A stretch of DNA of 64,000 bases from contig NZ_FNGI01000013.1 in NCBI RefSeq assembly GCF_900102945.1, positions 1 through 64,000 of the forward strand. The letters are read 5' to 3'. The DNA comes from Modicisalibacter muralis (GTDB taxonomy: Bacteria; Pseudomonadota; Gammaproteobacteria; Pseudomonadales; Halomonadaceae). Positions within the stretch are counted from its first letter, which is position 1. Every line of letters begins with the position of its first letter. The translations under genes were made by a program, and so were the position numbers. The notes under the pieces were generated by a model, which saw only the letters and a list, made by a program, of their open reading frames with translations, was not told the origin of the DNA and did not search any database. This document shows positions 34,735-43,473 of the stretch, in pieces.

Positions 34735-36216
34735 ATGACCGATACGACACAACAACGCGACCAATCCAGCGAAACGCTGGAGGAACAATCCCTGCTCGAC
34801 CAGGTAATGGCGCAGACGCGCATCACACCGAGCGATGACGGCTACGATATCGCCAAGCACGGTGTCGCCGCGTTCATCGGCGAACTGCTGAAGAGCGATC
34901 AGGGCTCGCCCAAGGTCAACAAGGGCGTGGTCGATCGCATGATCGTCGAACTCGACCGCAAGATCGGCGCGCAGGTCGACAGCGTCCTCCACGACCGGGA
35001 ATTCCAGAAGATCGAGGCCTCCTGGCGCGGCCTGAAGCTACTGGTTGATCGCACCGACTTCCGTGAAAACATCAAGTTCGACCTGCTGCATGCCACCAAG
35101 GGAGAACTGCTCGAGGACTTCGAGTTCGCTTCCGAGCTCAGCCAGAGTGGCCTGTACAAGCATGTGTATAACGCCGGCTACGGCCAGTTCGGCGGCGAGC
35201 CGGTCGGCGGCATCATCGGCAATTACGACTTCTCGCCATCGACACCGGACATGAAGCTGCTGCAATACACTGCGGCGATCGGCGCGATGGCCCATGCGCC
35301 GTTCCTGTCGTCGGTCGCGCCGTCGTTCTTCGGCGTCGACAACTTCCAGGAACTGCCGAATATCAAGGACTTCAAGGCCATCTTCGAAGGCCCGAAGTAC
35401 ACCCGCTGGCGCAGCCTGCGCGAATCGGAAGACGCCCGCTACCTGGGCCTGACCGCGCCACGCTTCCTGCTGCGCATGCCCTACGATCCGGTCGAGAATC
35501 CGGTCAAGAGCTTCAACTACCGTGAAACGGTCAGCGAAGACCACGACCACTATCTATGGGGCAACACCGCCTACCTGCTCGCCGAGCGTCTCACCGACAG
35601 CTTCGCCAAGTACCGCTGGTGTCCTAACATCATCGGCCCGCAAAGCGGCGGCGCGGTAGAGAACCTGCCGGTTCACGTCTACGAAGCGCTCGGCCAGTTG
35701 CAGGCCAAGATTCCCACCGAAGTGCTGATCACCGACCGGCGCGAGTTCGAGATGGCCGAGGAAGGCTTCATCTCGCTGACCATGCGCAAGGGCAGCGACA
35801 ACGCCGCATTCTTCTCGGCCAACTCGGTGCAAAAACCGAAGAAATTCCCCAATACGCCGGAAGGGCGCAACGCCGAGACCAACTTCAAGCTTGGCACGCA
35901 GTTGCCCTACATGTTCGTCATCAACCGCCTGGCGCATTACATCAAGGTTTTGCAGCGCGAGCAGATCGGCTCATGGAAGGAGCGCCAGGATCTCGAGCGC
36001 GAGCTCAACACCTGGATTCGCCAGTACGTCGCCGACCAGGAGAACCCACCCGCCGAGGTGCGCAGCCGTCGCCCGCTGCGTGCCGCCTCGATCCAGGTTT
36101 CGGATGTCGAGGGCGATCCGGGCTGGTATCAGGTGTCGATGGCGGTGCGCCCGCACTTCAAATACATGGGCGCCAACTTCGAGTTGTCGCTGGTCGGCCG
36201 ACTCGACAAGGAATGA
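34735..36216 (+). CDS. tssC: T6SS sheath large subunit TssC
   Basis: A 493-residue sheath subunit. The central region has FRKSIEASWRGL-like EFQKIEASWRGLKLLVDRTDF, then YGQFGGEPVGGIIGNYDF, and the C-terminal handshake region RRPLRAASIQVSDVEGDPGWYQ, which are typical of TssC/VipB. The long helix near the middle (MPYDPVENPVKSFNYRE, WGNTAYLLAERLTDSFAKY) is conserved. It binds TssB, and the assembled sheath is recycled by ClpV, encoded further down the locus. Confidence 0.96.
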   Translation: MTDTTQQRDQSSETLEEQSLLDQVMAQTRITPSDDGYDIAKHGVAAFIGELLKSDQGSPKVNKGVVDRMIVELDRKIGAQVDSVLHDREFQKIEASWRGLKLLVDRTDFRENIKFDLLHATKGELLEDFEFASELSQSGLYKHVYNAGYGQFGGEPVGGIIGNYDFSPSTPDMKLLQYTAAIGAMAHAPFLSSVAPSFFGVDNFQELPNIKDFKAIFEGPKYTRWRSLRESEDARYLGLTAPRFLLRMPYDPVENPVKSFNYRETVSEDHDHYLWGNTAYLLAERLTDSFAKYRWCPNIIGPQSGGAVENLPVHVYEALGQLQAKIPTEVLITDRREFEMAEEGFISLTMRKGSDNAAFFSANSVQKPKKFPNTPEGRNAETNFKLGTQLPYMFVINRLAHYIKVLQREQIGSWKERQDLERELNTWIRQYVADQENPPAEVRSRRPLRAASIQVSDVEGDPGWYQVSMAVRPHFKYMGANFELSLVGRLDKE

Positions 36217-36231
36217 GCGGGGTGAGCCGTC

Positions 36232-36663
36232 ATGCGTGAGCACGCCGCGGAGTTGACCGGTGTTCGCCTGTTCGAGCGCCTGACGACGCCCGAGCACGAA
36301 ACGCCGAGCGAGCAACGCGAGCGACTGGCCGCGACGCTGGAGTCGATCAAGCGCCATCTCGTCGACCTGCTCAACAGCCATCCGGGGCACAGCGAATGCG
36401 CCCCGGAGCTGGGCCTTTTGGACTTCAACGACGCCACCAGCGGCGTGCTCGACCTGGAGCTCAATATCCAGCGCGCGATCCGCCAGTGCATCGAGCGTTT
36501 CGAACCACGCGTCTGCCGGGTGAGGGTCGAATCGTTGCCCGACCCCAACGACCCGTTGCAATTGCACTTCCATGTGCATGCCACCTTGGCGCTGGGGCGC
36601 GAGCGGACCCAAACCACCATCGACCTGCTGCTCAACGACAAGCGCTATCAGTGTCTGAACTGA
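36232..36663 (+). CDS. tssE: T6SS baseplate subunit TssE
   Basis: A 143-residue protein resembling phage T4 gp25. The gp25-like core includes IKRHLVDLLNSHPGHSECAPELGLLDFND (about 40-68) and LNIQRAIRQCIERFEPRVCRVRVE. It lies 15 bp after tssC and begins the baseplate gene set tssE-tssF-tssG. Length is at the normal value for the family. The EPR-type motif of gp25 proteins appears here as FEPRVCRV. Confidence 0.92.
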   Translation: MREHAAELTGVRLFERLTTPEHETPSEQRERLAATLESIKRHLVDLLNSHPGHSECAPELGLLDFNDATSGVLDLELNIQRAIRQCIERFEPRVCRVRVESLPDPNDPLQLHFHVHATLALGRERTQTTIDLLLNDKRYQCLN

Positions 36664-36702
36664 GCCGTGCTTGAAACCGAGCAACGCCGAATCGAGGCCT
36701 GA

Positions 36703-38466
36703 ATGCTGAACCGCTACTACCGGGACGAGCTCAACTTCCTGAAACGTCAGGGCCGGGAATTTGCCGAAGGCAATCCCGGCTTGAGCCGTTTCCTATCGGA
36801 GCGCAGTACCGACCCGGATGTCGAGCGGCTGCTCGAAGGCTTCGCCTTTCTCACCGGGCGCCTGCGTGAAAAGGTCGAGGACGAGTTCCCGGAACTCACC
36901 CATTCGCTGATCGGCATGCTGTGGCCCAATTATCTGCGCCCGGTACCCAGCATGACGGTGATGCAATTCACGCCCAAGTGGCACGCATTGAGCGCGACCC
37001 AATGCATCGCACGCGGCACCGCGGTTTTCAGCCCGCCGGTGGATGGCACCGTGTGCCGTTTTCGCACCTGCCATGACGTCGCGCTGCACCCGCTCGAACA
37101 CGCCGGTGTCGAGGCCCAGCACTCGCGCGAGGCCTCGATCGTCGAACTCGATCTCGACGTGCACAGCGACCAGGCGCTCGACACGCTGGGCATCGACGAC
37201 CTGCGCGTGCACCTGGGTGGCGACGGTTACACCGCGCGCACCCTGTATCTGTGGCTCAATCACTATCTGGCGCGCGTCGAACTGGACATCGATGGCGAGC
37301 GCCAGCGCCTGCCCAGGGGTTGCCTGCGCCCGGTCGGCTTCGCCGAGAGCCAGGGTCTGTTGCCCTACCCGCGCAACGCCTATCAGGGCTACCGGATTCT
37401 TCAGGAATACCTGAGCTTTCCCGAGGCCTTCCAGTTTTTCGATATCGCCGAACTGGGCCGGCGCCTGCCGGCTCGGCCAGGGCGCCGGCTCACCCTGCGC
37501 CTGGTGTTTTCCCGCACTCTGCCGGCCGATGCCAAGATCCGCGACGAGCATCTCTCGCTGTATTGCACCCCGGCGATCAACCTGTTCGAACACGACGCCG
37601 ATCCCATCGATCTCAACGGCGAGCGCAGCGAATACCGGCTGCGGCCGAGCAGTCGCCGTCCGGCGCACTATGAGGTGTTCAGTGTCGACAGGGTTTCCGG
37701 CTGGCTCGAGAACGAGTCGGGCAAGACCAGTGGCGAGCCGCGCGATTACGTGCCCTTCGAGAGCTTTCAGCACCAGATCGAGCGCGACCGTGAGCGCAAG
37801 GCACTCTATTACCGGGTACGCGCCCGCGAGAGTCTGCGCAACGACGGCTTCGATCACGATATCGCCTTCGTGCGCGGCGACGAGCAAGCCTGCCTGGGAT
37901 TGAACGAAACGCTGTCGCTGAAGCTGACCTGCTCCAATCGCGAGTTGCCCGAACGGCTTACCGTTGGCGATATCCACGTGCCCAGCGAAGACAGCCCGGC
38001 CTTCGCCGACTTTCGCAACATCACCCGGCCAACGCCGGCGTTGCGCCCGACGCTGGATGGCAGCCTGTTGTGGACACTGATCTCCAATCTGTCGCTGAAC
38101 TACCTGTCGCTGCTCGATCGCGACGCGCTGTGCTCGGTACTGCGTGCCTACGATTTCCGCGCCCTGGTCGACCGCCAGGCCGAGCGGGTCTCGCAACTCC
38201 GCCTGGGTGGCATCCTGGATATCCAGACGCAACCCATCGATCGTTTGCATCGCGGCCTGCCGGTGCGCGGGCTGCGTTCGGTGTTGACCCTGGACCAGGA
38301 CGCCTTCGGCGACGAGGGCGGGCTATACCTGTTCGGCAGTGTGCTGGCGCGCTTCTTCTCGCTTTACGCCAGCATCAACTCGTTTCACGAACTTCACGTT
38401 ATCAACCGTCATAACCGCGAGCGCTACACATGGACCTCTCAGCCGGGCCAGCAGCCCCTGATGTAG
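36703..38466 (+). CDS. tssF: T6SS baseplate subunit TssF
   Basis: A 587-residue wedge component of the baseplate. The N-terminus MLNRYYRDELNFLKRQGREFAEGNPGL-type sequence, the ERLLEGFAFLTGRLREKVEDEFPELTHSL block (about 42-70), LWPNYLRPVPSM and the C-terminal LFGSVLARFFSLYASINSFHEL are hallmark TssF segments. Its last 37 bases overlap tssG, so the two are coupled; TssF and TssG form a 2:1 wedge with TssE and TssK. Confidence 0.95.
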   Translation: MLNRYYRDELNFLKRQGREFAEGNPGLSRFLSERSTDPDVERLLEGFAFLTGRLREKVEDEFPELTHSLIGMLWPNYLRPVPSMTVMQFTPKWHALSATQCIARGTAVFSPPVDGTVCRFRTCHDVALHPLEHAGVEAQHSREASIVELDLDVHSDQALDTLGIDDLRVHLGGDGYTARTLYLWLNHYLARVELDIDGERQRLPRGCLRPVGFAESQGLLPYPRNAYQGYRILQEYLSFPEAFQFFDIAELGRRLPARPGRRLTLRLVFSRTLPADAKIRDEHLSLYCTPAINLFEHDADPIDLNGERSEYRLRPSSRRPAHYEVFSVDRVSGWLENESGKTSGEPRDYVPFESFQHQIERDRERKALYYRVRARESLRNDGFDHDIAFVRGDEQACLGLNETLSLKLTCSNRELPERLTVGDIHVPSEDSPAFADFRNITRPTPALRPTLDGSLLWTLISNLSLNYLSLLDRDALCSVLRAYDFRALVDRQAERVSQLRLGGILDIQTQPIDRLHRGLPVRGLRSVLTLDQDAFGDEGGLYLFGSVLARFFSLYASINSFHELHVINRHNRERYTWTSQPGQQPLM

Positions 38467-39434
38467 CGCTTGCGCCCTTGATCGACGGGGCACGGCGCTA
38501 CGAATTCTTCCAGTTGGTGGACCTGATCCACCGCCATCACGACGACGATATCGAACGCGGCGGCGATGGTGACGCGCGCATCCGCTTTCGCGCCTCGCCG
38601 TCGCTGGGTTTTCCCGGCAGTGATGTGACGTCACTCGTTGCGCCGCACCCCAATGCCTACGAGCTGGAGGTCAGCTTTCTCGGCTTGCAGGGCGCCCAGT
38701 CGCCGCTGCCCGGCTACTACATCGAGGCAGTCGCGCATGGCGCCGCTCACCGCGAGGGCGTTAGCGGCGATTTTTTCGACTTCTTCAACCATCGCCTGCT
38801 GACCCTGCTCTACCGAGGCTGGCGCAAGTACCGCCACTACGTGCGCCATCAGGACGGCGCGCGCGACGGCTTTTCCGCCACGGTATTCGCGCTGGTCGGC
38901 CTGGCCGACGCCGACTTGCGCGGCGAAACGCCCATCGACTGGAGCAAGATGCTGGCCTACGCCGGCCTGCTCGCCGGGCGTTCGCGCTCACCGCAGGTGG
39001 TCGAGGGGATCATCGGCCACTGCTTCGATCTTGGCGAAGTGGCCATCGAGGAGTGGGTCAAACGCTGGGTCGATATTCCCGAGGATCAGCGCAGCCGCGC
39101 CGGGCTCTCCAACATGTCGCTGGGCGGTGACGTCATCGCCGGCGAGCGGGTCGCCGATATCGGCGGCAAGTTCGTGTTGTGTCTCGGCGGGCTGAGCCTG
39201 GCGCGCTTTCGCGACTTCCTGCCCGACGGCTGCGAACACGCGCCGCTGCGCACCCTGGTCGATTTCGTGTTGCGCGAACCGCTGGCCTACGACCTCGAAC
39301 TCGAGCTGCTGCCCAGCGAGGTACGCCCCATGCGTCTCGGCGACGGCGATAGCTGTCAGTTGGGCTGGACCACCTTCGTCAACCCCGGCGATGCTCCGCG
39401 ACGCCGCCGGGTGCGCATACAGATGACCCGCTAA
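38430..39434 (+). CDS. tssG: T6SS baseplate subunit TssG
   Basis: A 334-residue partner of TssF. RRYEFFQLVDLIHRHH (about 22-37), RFRASPSLGFPGSDV, the GLQGAQSPLPGYYIEAV block and FFDFFNHRLLTLLYRGWRKYRH are diagnostic of TssG. It overlaps tssF by 37 bases and its stop overlaps the FHA gene start by 1 base, keeping the baseplate genes in a tight array. Confidence 0.94.
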   Translation: MDLSAGPAAPDVALAPLIDGARRYEFFQLVDLIHRHHDDDIERGGDGDARIRFRASPSLGFPGSDVTSLVAPHPNAYELEVSFLGLQGAQSPLPGYYIEAVAHGAAHREGVSGDFFDFFNHRLLTLLYRGWRKYRHYVRHQDGARDGFSATVFALVGLADADLRGETPIDWSKMLAYAGLLAGRSRSPQVVEGIIGHCFDLGEVAIEEWVKRWVDIPEDQRSRAGLSNMSLGGDVIAGERVADIGGKFVLCLGGLSLARFRDFLPDGCEHAPLRTLVDFVLREPLAYDLELELLPSEVRPMRLGDGDSCQLGWTTFVNPGDAPRRRRVRIQMTR

Positions 39435-40810
39435 TGCCTGAGTACGGAGCGCACATGCAGGAAACGCCTGCCTACCACGCCATCACCCTGGTGGTCACCA
39501 ACGGCGAACGCCTCGCCGGACGCTCGACCAGTAGCTACGTCTTTTACGAACAGGGCGGCACGCTGGGCAGCGACGGCAGCGACGATTGGCTGTTGCAGGA
39601 CCCGGACAGCCGGGTTCAGTCCCATCACGCGGAAATTCGCCGGCTCGACGGGCGTTTCTGCCTGATCGATCGCAGTGGCCATACCTTTATCAACCACGCC
39701 ACGTTGCCGATCGGTCGCGCGCGGCGCGTGGCCTTGCGCGATGGCGATGAACTCGGCATCGGCGGCTACCGGCTGCGCGTGCATCACGGCGACCGTCAGG
39801 CGCTACAGCCCGGTGCCCAGCCACTCGATGCACTGATCGACGAAGAACACGAAGGCCTGGACACCCGCGAACTGCCATTCCCGCAGGCGGTGGATGCCGC
39901 GACCCAGCGCGATGATCCACTAGACGCCCTCGGCGAAGCCATGCCCGGCGCCAGCCAGCAGGACCCGCTGACCGCGCTCGATCATCCCAACGGGTTCACG
40001 GAGCGCGAAGCGGATACCTCGCTCATCGACACCCCCGCGTCGAGCGCCGATTACGGCATCGGCAACGATTTACAGGACCGGCGCCAGAGTGCGATGCGTT
40101 TGCCGGCGATTCGACCCCATGAGGAAGGCGATATGGACGAAAGATTACTCAACGATCTGGAACGCTCGGTCGGCGAGCAACTCGAGGACCGCTGGCAGGA
40201 ACCCACCGCCACGGCGGCCGGCCATGTCGGCGCCGATCCGCTGATGCGTTCGCTTGGTGGCGAGTTGCGCTTTCACAACAGCGAAGAGCAGCAGGCTTTT
40301 CTCGAGGAAGCGGGCAGCACTTTGCGTGCCGCCATCGATGGCCTGTTGAACCTGCACCAGAGTCAGGACAACGCACGCTACCCGCTGCGTGACCGGCGCC
40401 TGCAGCCGATCGAGGACAACCCGCTGCGCCTCGAACAGAGCTACACCGAAACCGTCAACACACTGTTCTCGGCCCAGCGCAGCCCGGTGCATCTATCGGC
40501 TCCGGCGGCGATCAGTGAATGCCTCGGTCATCAGCGCCAGCACCAGGCCGCCATCGAGGAAGCGATCGGCCAGGCACTCAGCTCGATTCTCGATGCCTTC
40601 GCCCCCGACGCATTGCTCAAGCGTTTTCACGCCTATCGCCGGGTCAGCCAGTTGCCCGATGACGAAAACGGCTGGGCCTGGGAAATGTATCGCCACTACT
40701 ACCAGGAATTGAACTCGGGCCGTCAGCGCGGCTTCGAGAAGCTGTTCTGGGAAGTCTTCGAACAAGCCTATGACGGTTCGGTGCGCCGCCAGCAGCGGGA
40801 GGGCGCATGA
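39434..40810 (+). CDS. tagH: T6SS-associated FHA-domain protein (TagH-like)
   Basis: A 458-residue protein with an N-terminal forkhead-associated domain (about 25-115) visible as GTLGSDGSDDWLLQDPDSRV, SHHAEIRRLDGRFCLIDRSG and DGDELGIGGYRLRVH. A low-complexity acidic middle joins it to a C-terminal T6SS-specific domain (PAAISECLGHQRQHQAAIEE...). FHA proteins bind phosphothreonine and, in the PpkA/PppA pathway, regulate T6SS firing. No PpkA-type kinase or PppA-type phosphatase gene lies in this window. The start overlaps the tssG stop; a later Met seven codons in is possible. Confidence 0.88.
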   Translation: MPEYGAHMQETPAYHAITLVVTNGERLAGRSTSSYVFYEQGGTLGSDGSDDWLLQDPDSRVQSHHAEIRRLDGRFCLIDRSGHTFINHATLPIGRARRVALRDGDELGIGGYRLRVHHGDRQALQPGAQPLDALIDEEHEGLDTRELPFPQAVDAATQRDDPLDALGEAMPGASQQDPLTALDHPNGFTEREADTSLIDTPASSADYGIGNDLQDRRQSAMRLPAIRPHEEGDMDERLLNDLERSVGEQLEDRWQEPTATAAGHVGADPLMRSLGGELRFHNSEEQQAFLEEAGSTLRAAIDGLLNLHQSQDNARYPLRDRRLQPIEDNPLRLEQSYTETVNTLFSAQRSPVHLSAPAAISECLGHQRQHQAAIEEAIGQALSSILDAFAPDALLKRFHAYRRVSQLPDDENGWAWEMYRHYYQELNSGRQRGFEKLFWEVFEQAYDGSVRRQQREGA

Positions 40811-41331
40811 GCCGCAGATTACTGATCGTGATGCTGACGCTGCTATTGGGAAGTTGCAGCACCGCCTACCAGGCGGCCAGCAAATCGGCGCAGGTGATGT
40901 GGGACCCATCGATTCCGGTGGGTTATCCCGAGGATCGCCCCACCCGCGTCGACCTGTCGATGGTCGCCGAACGCAACATCAACCCCAACTACCTCGGCAT
41001 CGGCACGCCGCTGGCCTTCCAGATCCTGCAACTCAAGGATGACTCGATGCTGATGGCCGCCAGCTTCGCCGAACTCGAGAAGGATCTCGAGGAGACGCTG
41101 GGCACCAACTACCTGGCCCACGATGACTTCACCCTGCTGCCGGGGCAATTCAAGTTCTACGAGCCCTTCGAGATTCACGAGGATACCCGCTATATCGGCA
41201 TCATCGCGCTCTACGCCCGACCCGACATGGCGCAGTGGAAGAAAGTCGTGCGCGTCGATGCACGTGGCCGCGATTACCACCTGCTGGTGCATCTGCGCGA
41301 ACACGACGTGGAATTGAGGAACGAGAACTGA
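40807..41331 (+). CDS. tssJ: T6SS outer membrane lipoprotein TssJ
   Basis: A 174-residue lipoprotein with a signal peptide ending in the lipobox LGSC (Cys about 17). The mature domain has VDLSMVAERNINPNYLGIGTPLAFQILQL and FKFYEPFEIHEDTRYIGIIALYARPD, the standard TssJ transthyretin-like fold pattern. It anchors the TssL/TssM membrane complex to the outer membrane. It overlaps the preceding gene by 4 bases and the tssK start by 1 base. Confidence 0.93.
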   Translation: MSRRLLIVMLTLLLGSCSTAYQAASKSAQVMWDPSIPVGYPEDRPTRVDLSMVAERNINPNYLGIGTPLAFQILQLKDDSMLMAASFAELEKDLEETLGTNYLAHDDFTLLPGQFKFYEPFEIHEDTRYIGIIALYARPDMAQWKKVVRVDARGRDYHLLVHLREHDVELRNEN

Positions 41332-42665
41332 TGGCCGGTCGCAATCGAGTGGTATGGAGCGAGGGGCTGTTCATCAAGCCCCAACACTTCCAACAACAAC
41401 AACGCAGCCTGGAAGGGCTGATCGATGCGCGCTTGCAGGGTGTCAGCGGCTACCTGTACGGCTTTGCGTCGCTGGAATTGAATGCCGAGTTTCTGAGTTT
41501 CGGGCGCATCGCGCTGACTCGTGCCAGCGGTGTAATGCCCGATGGCACCGCCTTTCGTCTGCCCGAGGACGACGCCGAGCCGCAGCCGCTCGAGATCGAC
41601 GATGCCGGGCTGACCAACCAGATCGTCTATCTGGGCCTGCCGCTGGCCACCGACGCGGTCGGCGAGGTGCGCTGGCCCGAGGACGACCTGCCCGCACGCT
41701 ATCGGCTGACCACGCGCAGCGTTCGCGACCTGCACTCCCGCGATGGCGACGTCACCGACCTCGACGTCGCGCGGGTCGCCCCGCGCCTGCTGCTCGAACG
41801 CGACGACCGCAGCGCCTATGCCTGCCTGGCGCTGGCGCGCATCGTCGAACGCCGCCCGGATGGCAGCCTGGTGCTCGACGAGCAGTTCCTGCCGACGCTG
41901 CTCAATGTCCCGGCGGCTCCAGCCCTGCAGCGCTTCGTCGGCGAGATGACCGGGTTGATGCGCGAACGCGCGCGCAACATCGCCCAGCGCCTGGCCACGC
42001 CACACCAGACCGGTGTCGCCGACGTGTCCGATTTCATGCTGCTGCAGTTGCTCAACCGCGCTCATCCGCGTTTTCAGCATTTGTCGCGGCTCGGCAAGCT
42101 GCACCCCGAACGCCTCTTCGAGGCGATGCTCGAGTTGAGCAGCGAGCTGGTCACCTTCACCGACGAGTCGCGCCTGCCACCGGAATTTCCAGCCTACGAT
42201 CACGATCGCCCCGAGCGTTCCTTCAAGCCGTTGATGCACAGCCTGCGTCAGTCGCTGTCGACGGTGCTCGAACCGCGCGCCCTGGCCATCCAGCTGCAGT
42301 CGCGGCGCTACGGGCTGCTCGTCGCGCCGCTGTCCGATGCCAGCCTGCTCGACGACGCCGACTTCATCCTCGCGGTACGCGCCGACATGCCGCTGGAGAC
42401 GCTGCGCAAGCGTTTCGTGCAGCAGACCAAGGTCGCCAGCGTCGAACGCATCCGCGACCTCATCAGCCTGCAACTGCCCGGCGTGCCCTTGACCCAGTTG
42501 CCGGTGGCACCGCGCCAGTTGCCCTATCACGCCGGTTACAGCTACTTCCAGCTCGACCGTCAAAGCCAGGCCTGGAGCATGCTCGAAGGCGCCAGCGGCT
42601 TCGCCTTCCACGTGGCCGGCGAGTTTCCCGGCCTGGAAATGCAGTTCTGGGCGATCAGGAGTTGA
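41331..42665 (+). CDS. tssK: T6SS baseplate subunit TssK
   Basis: A 444-residue protein starting MAGRNRVVWSEGLFIKPQHFQQQQR, the classic TssK N-terminus that links the baseplate to the membrane complex. The DFMLLQLLNRAHPRFQHLSRLGKLHPERLF block and C-terminal YSYFQLDRQSQAW and FHVAGEFPGLEMQFWAI are also typical. The start codon shares one base with the tssJ stop, so the start is unambiguous. Confidence 0.95.
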   Translation: MAGRNRVVWSEGLFIKPQHFQQQQRSLEGLIDARLQGVSGYLYGFASLELNAEFLSFGRIALTRASGVMPDGTAFRLPEDDAEPQPLEIDDAGLTNQIVYLGLPLATDAVGEVRWPEDDLPARYRLTTRSVRDLHSRDGDVTDLDVARVAPRLLLERDDRSAYACLALARIVERRPDGSLVLDEQFLPTLLNVPAAPALQRFVGEMTGLMRERARNIAQRLATPHQTGVADVSDFMLLQLLNRAHPRFQHLSRLGKLHPERLFEAMLELSSELVTFTDESRLPPEFPAYDHDRPERSFKPLMHSLRQSLSTVLEPRALAIQLQSRRYGLLVAPLSDASLLDDADFILAVRADMPLETLRKRFVQQTKVASVERIRDLISLQLPGVPLTQLPVAPRQLPYHAGYSYFQLDRQSQAWSMLEGASGFAFHVAGEFPGLEMQFWAIRS

Positions 42666-42668
42666 TCC

Positions 42669-43463
42669 ATGCAAGACATCGCAATTCGTCATGAAGATCG
42701 CATCAACGAAGCCGGCCTGGATCGCCTGATCCATAGCCACGTCGAGCAACTCGACGCCGACGAGGATTACTGGTTTCACCTGCGCGGCCACAGCATCAAC
42801 CCGCTGGTCGATGCCGCCAGTTCATTGCTCGGCATGGTCGTGCGGGTGCGTCAGCTCGAAGAGCTCAGCGAGATCGAGCGGCTCTATCGCCAGGTCGTCG
42901 ATGAGATCGCCGCGATCGAGGTCGAACTCGCCGAGCAGGGTTACGACCGCCCCGCTCTGCTGGCTTATCGCTACGTGCTGTGTTCGTTCATCGACGAAGC
43001 GGTGATGGGCACGCCCTGGGGGCAACAGAGCGCCTGGGCCGAGCACTCGCTACTGACGCGCTTTCACAACGAGACCTGGGGTGGCGAGAAGGTGTTCTCG
43101 ATTCTCTCCCGGCTACAGCAGGAGCCGCATCGCTACCGCGACATGCTGGCCTTCATCTACCTGTGCCTGTGTCTGGGTTTCGAGGGCCGTTACAAGGTCC
43201 TGCCGCATGGACGCGAGGAGTACGAACAGGTGGTTCGCGCACTCGGCGACCAGCTTGCCGCGCTGGGCGAGCCACCCGACGACAGCCTGACCACGCCACT
43301 CGACAACGTCGTCAGGGCCAGCCATCGCCGGCGTGACGGCCTGCCGGTGTGGGGCGTGTTCGCGCTGTTCGCCGCCGCCATGGCACTGACTTACACGGCA
43401 CTCGCCTGGTCGCTCGATCAGCAGGCCGATGCCGTCATCGCCATTCTCGATCGGATACTTTAG
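42669..43463 (+). CDS. tssL: T6SS inner membrane protein TssL (DotU/IcmH)
   Basis: A 264-residue DotU-family protein. The cytoplasmic helical domain has NPLVDAASSLLGMVVRVRQL (about 40-59), FIDEAVMGTPWGQQSAWAE and LLTRFHNETWGGEKVFSIL, then FIYLCLCLGFEGRYKV. One C-terminal membrane helix (WGVFALFAAAMALTYTALAWSL) anchors it. There is no OmpA-like peptidoglycan-binding extension, so peptidoglycan anchoring must come from another protein. It follows tssK by 3 bp. Confidence 0.94.
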   Translation: MQDIAIRHEDRINEAGLDRLIHSHVEQLDADEDYWFHLRGHSINPLVDAASSLLGMVVRVRQLEELSEIERLYRQVVDEIAAIEVELAEQGYDRPALLAYRYVLCSFIDEAVMGTPWGQQSAWAEHSLLTRFHNETWGGEKVFSILSRLQQEPHRYRDMLAFIYLCLCLGFEGRYKVLPHGREEYEQVVRALGDQLAALGEPPDDSLTTPLDNVVRASHRRRDGLPVWGVFALFAAAMALTYTALAWSLDQQADAVIAILDRIL

Positions 43464-43473
43464 GAGAGCTTGC

